DNA of 53,075 bases, from contig JAFUFP010000025.1 of the NCBI GenBank assembly GCA_017469845.1, positions 1 to 53,075 on the forward strand, given 5' to 3'. The notes beneath the pieces are model-generated. The model was not told where the DNA came from and did not search any database. It was given only the letters and a program-made list of their open reading frames with translations. Position numbers and translations under genes: made by a program. Below, piece after piece: positions 46,391-53,075 of the stretch (positions are counted from its first letter, which is position 1; each line of letters opens with the position of its first letter). This DNA comes from Bacteroidales bacterium. Lineage in GTDB: Bacteria > Bacteroidota > Bacteroidia > Bacteroidales > UBA932.

Positions 46391-47602
46391 ATGAAATCTC
46401 TGAAAGAACTCTTCAGAATAGGCAAGGGTCCCTCTTCGTCGCATACGATGGGACCTTACAACGCCGCCAAGATATTTTCTTCACGCCATCCCGAGGCTGA
46501 CCGCTTCGAGGTGACTCTCTATGGCTCACTCGCCTCAACCGGCAAGGGGCATATGACCGATATCGCCATAATTGAAGGACTGTATCCCAAGAAGGTCGAT
46601 TTCATATGGAAGGGGGAAGTCTTTCTTCCTTACCACTCGAACGGAATGACGTTCAAGGCGATCGCCCTGGACGGAGGCGTCATCGACGAATGGACCGCAT
46701 ACAGTATCGGAGGCGGAGCTTTGTCAGAAGGGCCTGGCAAGGAACTGTCTTCGTACGGAGAGGTCTATCCTCTCAATACGCTCACGGATATAATCACCTG
46801 GTGTGACGACAACGGTTGTACCCTCTGGGAGTATGTCGAGAAATGTGAGGGTCAGGAAATCTGGGATTACCTCCAGGAGGTGTGGGAAGTGATGAAAGCT
46901 TCAGTCGAAAGGGGATTGGAAGCGGAAGGGAGACTTCCCGGGCCCCTCAATCTTCCACGCAAGGCTTTCAACTATTATATAAAGGCACAGGGGTATCAGG
47001 TCAACCTCCGTTCCCGTGGTCTCGTTTTCTCTTACGCTTTGGCCGTAAGTGAGGAGAACGCTTCCGGAGGAATCGTCGTAGCCGCCCCTACCTGCGGCTC
47101 TTCAGGTGTGATACCGGCGGTACTGTACCACCTGTGGAAAGGCCATTCCTTCACAGATGCCAAGATCCTCCGGGCTCTTGCTACTGCCGGCCTCGTGGGG
47201 AATGTCGTCAAGCAGAATGCGTCGATATCCGGTGCGGAAGTCGGATGTCAGGGAGAAGTGGGAGTGGCATGCGCCATGGCATCTGCCGCTTCATGCCAAC
47301 TTTTCGGTGGAAGTCCTTATCAGATAGAATACGCTGCGGAAATGGGGCTTGAACATCATCTGGGAATGACTTGCGATCCGGTATGCGGCCTTGTGCAGAT
47401 TCCATGCATCGAACGCAACGCTTTCGCAGCCACCAGGGCGCTGGATTCGGAGATATATGCCGTCTTCTCGGACGGAAGACACCGCATCTCGTTCGACCAC
47501 GTGGTCGAAGTGATGAAACAGACGGGAAAGGACCTTCCTTCCCTCTACAAGGAAACTTCGGCAGGAGGTCTTGCCCTCAACTACGGAAAAAGAGGGCAAT
47601 AA
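46391..47602 (+). CDS. sdaA: L-serine dehydratase (single-chain, iron-sulfur type)
   Basis: A protein of about 403 residues that deaminates L-serine to pyruvate and ammonia in the cytoplasm. The beta-type domain at the N terminus carries GKGPSSSHTMGP (11-22). The alpha-type domain has APTCGSSGVIPAVLYH (Cys235), QNASISGAEVGCQGEVGVAC and TCDPVCGLVQIPCIERN (Cys328, Cys332, Cys339). These are the residues used for the catalytic [4Fe-4S] cluster in this family. The upstream in-frame ATG at 46346 precedes the promoter box, so 46391 is the start. It is probably a single-gene unit between the receptor gene and a convergent antiporter gene. Confidence 0.94.
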   Translation: MKSLKELFRIGKGPSSSHTMGPYNAAKIFSSRHPEADRFEVTLYGSLASTGKGHMTDIAIIEGLYPKKVDFIWKGEVFLPYHSNGMTFKAIALDGGVIDEWTAYSIGGGALSEGPGKELSSYGEVYPLNTLTDIITWCDDNGCTLWEYVEKCEGQEIWDYLQEVWEVMKASVERGLEAEGRLPGPLNLPRKAFNYYIKAQGYQVNLRSRGLVFSYALAVSEENASGGIVVAAPTCGSSGVIPAVLYHLWKGHSFTDAKILRALATAGLVGNVVKQNASISGAEVGCQGEVGVACAMASAASCQLFGGSPYQIEYAAEMGLEHHLGMTCDPVCGLVQIPCIERNAFAATRALDSEIYAVFSDGRHRISFDHVVEVMKQTGKDLPSLYKETSAGGLALNYGKRGQ

Positions 47603-47674
47603 CCAGTTTCGGGGGGCGGAATTAAGGTTCTGCTGTATCCTTTTACCGAATATCAGCGAAGCGCAAAAATAATG

Positions 47675-47700
47675 AAAGAGGCCCGAGTTCAGGCCCCTTT
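47675..47700 (-). terminator. Terminator after the antiporter gene
   Basis: A stem of 4+4 bp with one A/C mismatch (47675-47683 with 47692-47700). On the - strand it is followed by a T-rich tail (CATTATTTTTG). It lies between the convergent sdaA and antiporter genes and may serve both. Confidence 0.6.
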
Positions 47701-47719
47701 CCGTTGTCCGGAAACCGGA

Positions 47720-49993
47720 TCATTCCAGTTTCCCCACGGAACTTTCCTGTCCCGCGATCCATACGAGGTCATCCTGCAGAATCGGTTCGTCAGGTGACGG
47801 GTTCGTGTGCAGTTCGTTATCCCTGAGGAAGCATATGACCATGCAGCCCATGTTACGGAGACTCATCTCGCGGAGGGTCTTGCCGTTCATGAAGGACTTT
47901 TCGTCCACGACGTAAGGCCTTATCACAAATTCTTCCGAAGGGGAAGAGTATTCGCTTCTGAAACCGATCTGGACATCGGTGATCTCGTCCTTCATCAGTT
48001 CCTTGAACTCATTCAGCTGGGATTCCGTCCCTACGGCGAGAATCCTGTCATAAGGGTATACGGGAGTGTCTCCGGAAGGAATGATTATGGATTGGGATCC
48101 GCGGCTGATCTTGACGATGTTCACATGGGCTTTCTTCCTGAAGGGGAGACTGCGGAGTTCCTTGCCCACGAACTGTGAGTCCGGCGAAAGGGTCACCGCC
48201 TCGATGTGGACATTGTATTTCTCGAGGTTCTCCCTTACGGTGGTAGTGATCGGAGCGCGCATCTTTTCCCTCTTCTCGTTCGCTCCGAGGTTTTCGAAGA
48301 AACGCTCCTCGAGAGTGAAACGGTCCTTGAGGACTTTTCTCACCGGAATGGCGAATATCAGCAGAACGACCGTAATGAGCAGCAGAACGATCCAGGAGAG
48401 CTCGTAATGCGAAGTGATGACCGCGAGAATGAATGCTACAGCTATCAGGATCCTCAGAATGTCAATCGAGATGACGGGCCACATGTTGGCGTGTCTCATT
48501 CTCGAAAGGAGATTCTGTCCTTTCCTTAGGCCGTTGCTCCTCATCGTAAGGCCATATAGGAAAGGTGACATGATGAGAATCGTCACTATGACGGAAAGAA
48601 GATTGCGTGCCCCGTCGCTCCAATTTCCGAGCCACTTGTCGATAAGGTTACCGAGGAAATAATCACTTCCGAGGAAGATCGCCAGCAGGAGGACAGTGTA
48701 GATCACGATCCTGAGGAAAACGAGGTTGAGGTAGGATTTCCAAACATTGTCTTCCTTGTCGGTCCTGCTCTTGAAGTCATCAGAGGTGGTGGAATTCACT
48801 TTCTTTAGGAATGATTCCGGAAGAACTTTGTGCAGCCACCGAAGGGCCGGATCTGCGGCCTTTATCATGTAGGGAGTCGTGAATGTCGTGATGACAGAAA
48901 CGGCGATGATGACCGGGTAAATGAAATCCCTCATCACTCCCATCGAACATCCGAGAGAGGCGATGATGAAGGCGAACTCTCCGAGCTGCGCCAGGGTGAA
49001 TCCCGCATGTACGGCGGTATCGAGGCCCGATCCCGCGAGAAGGGCTCCCGTCGATGAGAAAAATAGGATGCCGATCATGGCGACGACCGTGATAAGCAGG
49101 ATCGGCAGCCACTGCGCTCCGATGACGGCGGGGTCCACCATCATTCCCACGGAGACGAAGAATATCGCACCGAACAGATCCTTGATATTGCCAAGCAGAT
49201 GTTCGATCCTTTCGCCCTCAAGTGTCTCCGCTAGGATGGAACCCATGACGAACGCTCCCAGGGCCGAAGAGAATCCAACCGACTCCGCTACTGTGACCAT
49301 GCCGAAGCACAGGCCGATGGCGACGATGAGAAGAGTCTCGTCATTGAGCAGTTTGCGGGCCTTTTTGAGGACCGTAGGTATGAGGTAGATTCCGACAAGG
49401 AACCAAAGGACCAGGAAGAATACGAGCTTGCCCAGGGCCAACAGCATCTGCCCTCCTTCGAAACGTCCTGTTGAAGCCAGGGTCGAAAGCAGAACCATGA
49501 GGAGTACCGCGATAAGGTCTTCCACCACGAGGCTTCCGAAGATGAGCGGGGCATAGGGCTTGTTCTTCAGTCCCATATCCCCGTACGCCTTTATGATGAT
49601 CGTGGTTGAAGACATCGACAGGAGGCCTCCGAGGAATATTCCTTCCATCAGGGACCAGTTCATCAGCTGGGCAAGGATAATGCCCACGATGAACATCCCA
49701 ATGCATTTGATACCGGCCATTATCATCGCACCGGAACCTACCTTCAGCAGCTTTTTGAAACTGAACTCAAGTCCCAGGGCGAATAGTAGGAATATGATGC
49801 CGATTTCGGACCACTGCTCCACAGCCTCAGTGCTGGTCAGGTGGAAAAGACCGAGATGCGGCCCCACCACGAAACCTGCGATGATGTATCCCAGAATCAG
49901 CGGTTGTTTCAGTGCTTTGGACAGAAGCGTGAACACGCCTGCCGCAATGAGGATGACGGCAAGGTCCTTGACAAGATTCAGTTCTTCGGACAT
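47720..49993 (-). CDS. CPA2-family monovalent cation:proton antiporter (KefB-like) with TrkA-C domains
   Basis: A 757-residue inner-membrane antiporter. The N-terminal Na+/H+-exchanger domain has about 12 membrane spans (about 5-380), with GYIIAGFVVGPHLGLF, FLLFALGLEFS and LIFGSLVVEDLIAVLLM, the last holding the conserved Glu-Asp pair of KefB-type proteins. A linker carries about four further hydrophobic segments (about 425-560). Two TrkA-C-like regulatory domains end the protein (about 590-680, 690-757). There is no NAD-binding TrkA-N/RCK domain between channel and TrkA-C, unlike KefB/KefC. The likely role is K+ or Na+/H+ exchange for pH or osmotic control. It has its own promoter. Confidence 0.9.
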   Translation of the reverse strand: MSEELNLVKDLAVILIAAGVFTLLSKALKQPLILGYIIAGFVVGPHLGLFHLTSTEAVEQWSEIGIIFLLFALGLEFSFKKLLKVGSGAMIMAGIKCIGMFIVGIILAQLMNWSLMEGIFLGGLLSMSSTTIIIKAYGDMGLKNKPYAPLIFGSLVVEDLIAVLLMVLLSTLASTGRFEGGQMLLALGKLVFFLVLWFLVGIYLIPTVLKKARKLLNDETLLIVAIGLCFGMVTVAESVGFSSALGAFVMGSILAETLEGERIEHLLGNIKDLFGAIFFVSVGMMVDPAVIGAQWLPILLITVVAMIGILFFSSTGALLAGSGLDTAVHAGFTLAQLGEFAFIIASLGCSMGVMRDFIYPVIIAVSVITTFTTPYMIKAADPALRWLHKVLPESFLKKVNSTTSDDFKSRTDKEDNVWKSYLNLVFLRIVIYTVLLLAIFLGSDYFLGNLIDKWLGNWSDGARNLLSVIVTILIMSPFLYGLTMRSNGLRKGQNLLSRMRHANMWPVISIDILRILIAVAFILAVITSHYELSWIVLLLITVVLLIFAIPVRKVLKDRFTLEERFFENLGANEKREKMRAPITTTVRENLEKYNVHIEAVTLSPDSQFVGKELRSLPFRKKAHVNIVKISRGSQSIIIPSGDTPVYPYDRILAVGTESQLNEFKELMKDEITDVQIGFRSEYSSPSEEFVIRPYVVDEKSFMNGKTLREMSLRNMGCMVICFLRDNELHTNPSPDEPILQDDLVWIAGQESSVGKLE

Positions 49994-50056
49994 GGGGAGT
50001 GCTGTTTATGTGGTATGTGTGCACGGGATTCTGCGGGTCGGCGGAAACCCGTTCCA

Positions 50057-50089
50057 CGAAGATACGAATAAAAAAATATCTTTATCAAA
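50057..50089 (-). promoter_or_regulatory. Candidate promoter for the antiporter gene
   Basis: On the - strand TTTG (50089-50086), a 21-base spacer and TATCTTCG (50064-50057, one mismatch to TAnnTTTG). The box lies 63 bases before the antiporter ATG. Confidence 0.45.
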
Positions 50090-50181
50090 TACTGAATGCG
50101 TCATTTTGCCGTCAAGCCTTGCAAAGAAATGGCATCGTCCCTTTTTCCGTCGGAGATTCGCGTCGATATGGAAACAAAAGT

Positions 50182-50218
50182 GAAGGTGACACTCCCTTCT
50201 ATTGGGAGTGTCGCCTTC
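50182..50218 (-). terminator. Rho-independent terminator after the 50.2-51.1 kb esterase
   Basis: A 15-bp stem with one G/T wobble (50182-50196 with 50204-50218) and a 7-base loop. On the - strand it is followed by ACTTTTGTTT. It lies 30 bases after the esterase stop. Confidence 0.88.
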
Positions 50219-50247
50219 GGGGTCGTATTTTCCGTTCCGGAAATGTT

Positions 50248-51072
50248 TTAGGGTCTCTGGTCCGAGAAATGTCTTGTGAAGTACTGGAGAGCGAGGCAGA
50301 AGGAATCGTACCAGTAGAAAGTGGCGTGCACTCCGTCCCTGCAGCGGAACTGGACGGGAATCCCGAGTTTCTTGAAGGTCTGGAAAGTCTTCACCGCATT
50401 GTCGAAAGCGATGTCGTCATCTCCGCAGTCCACAACGAAGTTGACTGTTTTAACCGCCTCGAGTTTTTCGGGGGAGAGGGCCGTGACATCCTCCATGCAA
50501 TGTCCGCTGATGGCATAGGCGCTGCTGAAGAGTTCGGGATGCGCAAGGGCGAACTGGTAGGTTCCGCCGGCTCCCATGGAAAGTCCACCGACAGCCCTGT
50601 GGCCTTTGTCTGCGAGGACCCTGTAGTGTTTCTCGATGAAGGGCATGAGCTCCTGGAAGAAGTAATCTTCGTAGCGCCATCCCTCACGGTTGCCGTAACC
50701 TCCCTGATGTTCGGTAGCGTTGGGGAATACGATGACCATTTCGGCGGCCGTACCGTCAGCTGTCATCTTCGATACGGCTTCGTTCAGCATCGAAGAAGAG
50801 ATGTTCGCCCATTCCCAGTCATTTTCTCCGCCTCCATGGAGCATGTACACGACCGGATAGTATCTGTCGGGTTCCTTGCTGTAGCTCTTTGGAAGGATTA
50901 CGGAGAAGTTCTTGTCGACGCCAAGGATTTCGCTGTGGAAATAAAGGTGTTCTATCGGCATGGGGAAAACCCTCGGTTTGTGTGCCGCGGGATCCTGCGT
51001 GTGGACTTCCTGTGCGCTTAGGCCGATGCATGCGCAAAATGCGATGGCCAGGATCGTGAAAATCTTTTTCAT
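50248..51072 (-). CDS. CE1-type secreted esterase
   Basis: A 274-residue esterase with a signal peptide (MKKIFTILAIAFCACIGLSAQ) and a single esterase-D/feruloyl-esterase-like domain. Catalytic candidates are Ser165 in GLSMGAGG, an Asp around 218-220 in DCGDDD, and His249 in DGVHATFYWYD. MLHGGGENDWEW (77-88) is the oxyanion segment. The open frame runs up to 51438 but that part has no signal character; the ATG at 51072 is clear. The DUF1593 gene ends 62 bases upstream, so both may be one operon. This is the fifth CE1-type esterase in the window. Confidence 0.88.
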   Translation of the reverse strand: MKKIFTILAIAFCACIGLSAQEVHTQDPAAHKPRVFPMPIEHLYFHSEILGVDKNFSVILPKSYSKEPDRYYPVVYMLHGGGENDWEWANISSSMLNEAVSKMTADGTAAEMVIVFPNATEHQGGYGNREGWRYEDYFFQELMPFIEKHYRVLADKGHRAVGGLSMGAGGTYQFALAHPELFSSAYAISGHCMEDVTALSPEKLEAVKTVNFVVDCGDDDIAFDNAVKTFQTFKKLGIPVQFRCRDGVHATFYWYDSFCLALQYFTRHFSDQRP

Positions 51073-51134
51073 TGTCTTGGTTTGTGTTTTTGTTGATTGT
51101 GTTGTGTTTACTTCCCTTGTCCGGTGGAAGGGGA

Positions 51135-52607
51135 TCATTTCGCCGGTTCCACCGTTATTATGAACCTCGCGTAACTGGTAAGGGGCGGTGTGCCCTGGTC
51201 GGTGGCTTCCGCCACGAAATGTATCGTCTCCTTCATGCTTACCTGAGGGGCAACGAACTTGACGCTCCTTCCGCCCTGCTGGTAGATGAGGTCCACCTTT
51301 CTGGGGTATGTACCTCCGAAGTACTGATACCAGTTCACGGCCAAGGAATTGTATCTCTGGGGATTCTCCTCGAGATTCTTCTTGAAGCGCTCGAATGTCA
51401 TCCCCTGCTGGGCCATCAGTTGGCCGCGGAGTTTCCACAGTCCTTCCGCATCAGGAAGGTCGTTGTCATTAACTTCGACGACGAGGGTGACGGTGTCGCC
51501 TGGGTGGACTGTGCGGTCCTGACCTTCGGGAAGGGTTATCTTCGGAGCGTGGTTGGCTTTTCCGTATTCGGGTGTTATGCTCCATGCAAGGCGGGTCTGG
51601 AAATCATGCATCGCGGTCTCCATCCATTCCCTGAGCTCTCCGAAGCCGGTGTCGCGGTAGACGTTCTCGAAGCCGTCCACCTTGTAGAATCTTCCTCCCC
51701 ATCCTCCGAAAGTGGGATCCTCATACGAACGGAGTCCGTTGTCTATCGAATAGAGGAAAGAAGGGGAGTCGCCTTCACTGATGTAAGGCTGGGTGTAGTA
51801 GGCTCCGAGAGGGTTCTTTCCGTTCTGGATGTACTGGCTGACGAATGTGTCGGAATTCACCATGGTACCGTAGTCCCAACTGCCGCTGAAATGGTGGTTC
51901 AGGAGAATCGTGACACCGGGATGGTATTTCTCGATGTAGCTGCCGCCTCCGTCCTGGTACCAGATGCAGTAGAGGACCGCTTTCGAAATGGCCCTTTCAT
52001 ACTGGTCGGGATACTGTTCCTTCAGTTTGTCGAACGCGCGTGCCGCTGTGTTGCTTCCTCCCCAAGCCTGAAGATATACGGGGCGGGGGTCATCCTCGAG
52101 GAGCACTTCGACGATGCGGTCGCTTCCGGGGGTGTCGGCCCAGCCGTTGGTGTCTATGACCGGCTCAGTTCCCGGGACGAGGGTCCTTGCGTTGACGTTT
52201 CCTATGTGCTCGGGATCTTCGTCACCGATGAAAACGACGCTCCGGAGGTAGTCAGGAGTGGGGTAACGGCTGTCGTGGACCTTGAGGTTGGGATAGATCT
52301 TTTCGTAGGCGGAAATCTGTTCTTCCAGCCAAGGTTCGCTGCTCCATCCCTTCCTTTGGAAGCAGGAGTTGGACTGGATTATAGCGTCCACCTGCATGTT
52401 GTTGGTGTAAAGGAGGAAATGGACCATGGAACAGCGGTCATCGGTTTCAGCGTCGGTCATCACTATGACGCGGGGGAGTTTACCTGCGGAAGCGCTCTGG
52501 CGGGCCACCAATGTGCCGTCGTTGATTTCTTGCACCGGGGGCTGTACCGTGCATGAAGCGATGGCTGCGGCCGCTATGCCGGAAAAAAGGATCGAAAGGG
52601 GTTTCAT
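51135..52607 (-). CDS. DUF1593 nucleoside-hydrolase-like lipoprotein
   Basis: A 490-residue lipoprotein (lipobox IASC, Cys19). The N-terminal DUF1593 domain has a nucleoside-hydrolase-like opening: VIVMTDAETDDRCSMVHFLL (48-67), in which the Asp cluster could bind a metal. GSDRIVEVLLEDDPRPVYLQ and AWGGSNTAARAF also fit. A C-terminal Ig-like domain (about 370-490) contains HPGDTVTLVVEVNDNDLP. Related proteins from cellulose degraders have been described as glycan-binding or as of unknown activity, so the reaction here is open. It is the first gene of a likely two-gene operon with the CE1 esterase; a -7 box lies upstream. Confidence 0.82.
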   Translation of the reverse strand: MKPLSILFSGIAAAAIASCTVQPPVQEINDGTLVARQSASAGKLPRVIVMTDAETDDRCSMVHFLLYTNNMQVDAIIQSNSCFQRKGWSSEPWLEEQISAYEKIYPNLKVHDSRYPTPDYLRSVVFIGDEDPEHIGNVNARTLVPGTEPVIDTNGWADTPGSDRIVEVLLEDDPRPVYLQAWGGSNTAARAFDKLKEQYPDQYERAISKAVLYCIWYQDGGGSYIEKYHPGVTILLNHHFSGSWDYGTMVNSDTFVSQYIQNGKNPLGAYYTQPYISEGDSPSFLYSIDNGLRSYEDPTFGGWGGRFYKVDGFENVYRDTGFGELREWMETAMHDFQTRLAWSITPEYGKANHAPKITLPEGQDRTVHPGDTVTLVVEVNDNDLPDAEGLWKLRGQLMAQQGMTFERFKKNLEENPQRYNSLAVNWYQYFGGTYPRKVDLIYQQGGRSVKFVAPQVSMKETIHFVAEATDQGTPPLTSYARFIITVEPAK

Positions 52608-52629
52608 GACAATAAGAGGTTGGTTGGGA

Positions 52630-52637
52630 CAAAAATA
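52630..52637 (-). promoter_or_regulatory. -7 promoter box (TATTTTTG) for the DUF1593-CE1 operon
   Basis: An exact TAnnTTTG match on the - strand, 23 bases before the DUF1593 ATG. The -33 element is not clear. Confidence 0.45.
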
Positions 52638-52723
52638 GGCATATCGGTAAACAAAGCCATACGAAACAGGGATTATTCCGCTTGGATTTGATGTCCGCTT
52701 GGGATATATGTCGGCTCCAGGCC

Positions 52724-53075
52724 TTATTTCAGCCTTATCCTGTAGAAAGACCGGTTGGTCGTGACGAAAAGGTATTCTCCTTCTTTCCCTCCGATCTCCA
52801 TTGAAATTGGTCTTTCCTCCAGGTCGATGGCGCCCGAAAGGGTGCCGTCTCCTTCATAAATGCCTATCTGTCCTTCAGCGATGTACACCTTCCCGTCAGA
52901 GTCGTATGCCGTGGCGTATTCCCCGTGTTTTATGTACTTTCCGGTCGGGGAGAGGCTTCCGTCCGACTTCACGTCGAAAAGATACGTCCGTTTGGGATTT
53001 TCCCAGGATACCGCGACGGGAGAATTCTGACCCGGAGTCACGGCGGTAAGGTCAATTGAACGGCAGAGGTCGAAA
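52724..53075 (-). CDS. C-terminal part of a beta-propeller-like protein (cut by window edge)
   Basis: The frame is open from the window edge (53075) to the stop at 52724 and encodes about 116 residues. It has repeated strand-turn units such as TYLFDVKSDGSLSPTGKYI, then YATAYDSDGKVYIAEG and EYLFVTTNRSFYRIRLK. This resembles the last blades of an SMP-30/gluconolactonase or similar propeller. A GTG at 53041 is inside the fold and is not a credible start; the real start lies outside the window. It is on the same strand as the DUF1593 gene, 116 bases upstream of it. Confidence 0.65.
   Translation of the reverse strand, partial: FDLCRSIDLTAVTPGQNSPVAVSWENPKRTYLFDVKSDGSLSPTGKYIKHGEYATAYDSDGKVYIAEGQIGIYEGDGTLSGAIDLEERPISMEIGGKEGEYLFVTTNRSFYRIRLK

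Noticed and set aside
51072..52556. 494-codon + strand frame
   Set aside because: It is entirely antisense to the DUF1593 lipoprotein, which has a signal peptide and recognisable domains.

Overview
The window looks like a chromosomal segment of a Bacteroidota bacterium, most likely an uncultured gut or rumen Bacteroidales. The evidence is a SusC/SusD pair with a DUF3823 lipoprotein, DUF4493 and PCMD-type surface lipoproteins, many signal-peptide-II proteins, glycoside hydrolases typical of plant-cell-wall degraders, and repeated upstream boxes of the Bacteroidota promoter form TAnnTTTG. No tRNA, rRNA, CRISPR array, insertion sequence or phage gene was recognised.

Layout. (1) 0.35-8.0 kb: a type-B carboxylesterase lipoprotein, SusC, SusD and a DUF3823 lipoprotein on the + strand, closed by a clear terminator at 8.05 kb. 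(2) 8.1-13.4 kb: an unrecognised secreted protein, then four CE1-type (feruloyl/acetyl esterase-like) enzymes, two of them adjacent tandem paralogues. (3) 13.7-16.8 kb: a DUF418 membrane protein, a DJ-1/PfpI protein and alanine racemase. (4) 17.0-18.4 kb: a small AT-richer accessory island on the - strand. It holds a DUF3791-like gene, an internally deleted DUF3990 gene, another small helical protein, an orphan GH-E nuclease toxin tip and an ankyrin-repeat partner. (5) 18.6-22.1 kb: a YugP-like zinc peptidase, a GNAT acetyltransferase, a DUF1295 membrane protein and an anaerobic sulfatase-maturase-like radical SAM enzyme. (6) 22.1-27.7 kb: GH146-type beta-L-arabinofuranosidase and GH78 alpha-L-rhamnosidase on the - strand. 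(7) 28.1-33.0 kb: aconitase, isocitrate dehydrogenase and citrate synthase, the oxidative TCA branch from oxaloacetate plus acetyl-CoA to 2-oxoglutarate. (8) 33.1-35.5 kb: a second accessory patch with hipBA and a decayed ATPase/PD-(D/E)XK gene. (9) 35.5-43.5 kb: a tight five-gene - strand operon of DUF4493/PCMD surface lipoproteins and one small outer-membrane barrel, divergent from a solitary SusC-like receptor at 43.8-46.3 kb. (10) 46.4-50.0 kb: L-serine dehydratase and a CPA2-type antiporter. (11) 50.2-53.1 kb: a CE1 esterase, a DUF1593 lipoprotein and the C-terminal end of a beta-propeller-like protein.

How it fits together. The outer-membrane SusCD uptake system, five CE1 esterases, GH146, GH78 and the type-B esterase point to use of decorated pectin or arabinan/arabinoxylan in which L-arabinose and L-rhamnose residues and ester groups must be removed. 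No dedicated regulator (HTCS, ECF sigma/anti-sigma) lies in the window. The two most interesting places are the five-gene DUF4493/PCMD operon with its divergent receptor, which looks like an uncharacterised cell-surface assembly, and the 17-18.4 kb island of toxin remnants. Two genes in the accessory patches (18.0 and 35.0 kb) show the same decay pattern: the first dozen or so residues joined to the C-terminal domain with the catalytic core missing. Family names rest on recognition of motifs by eye; no database search was run.
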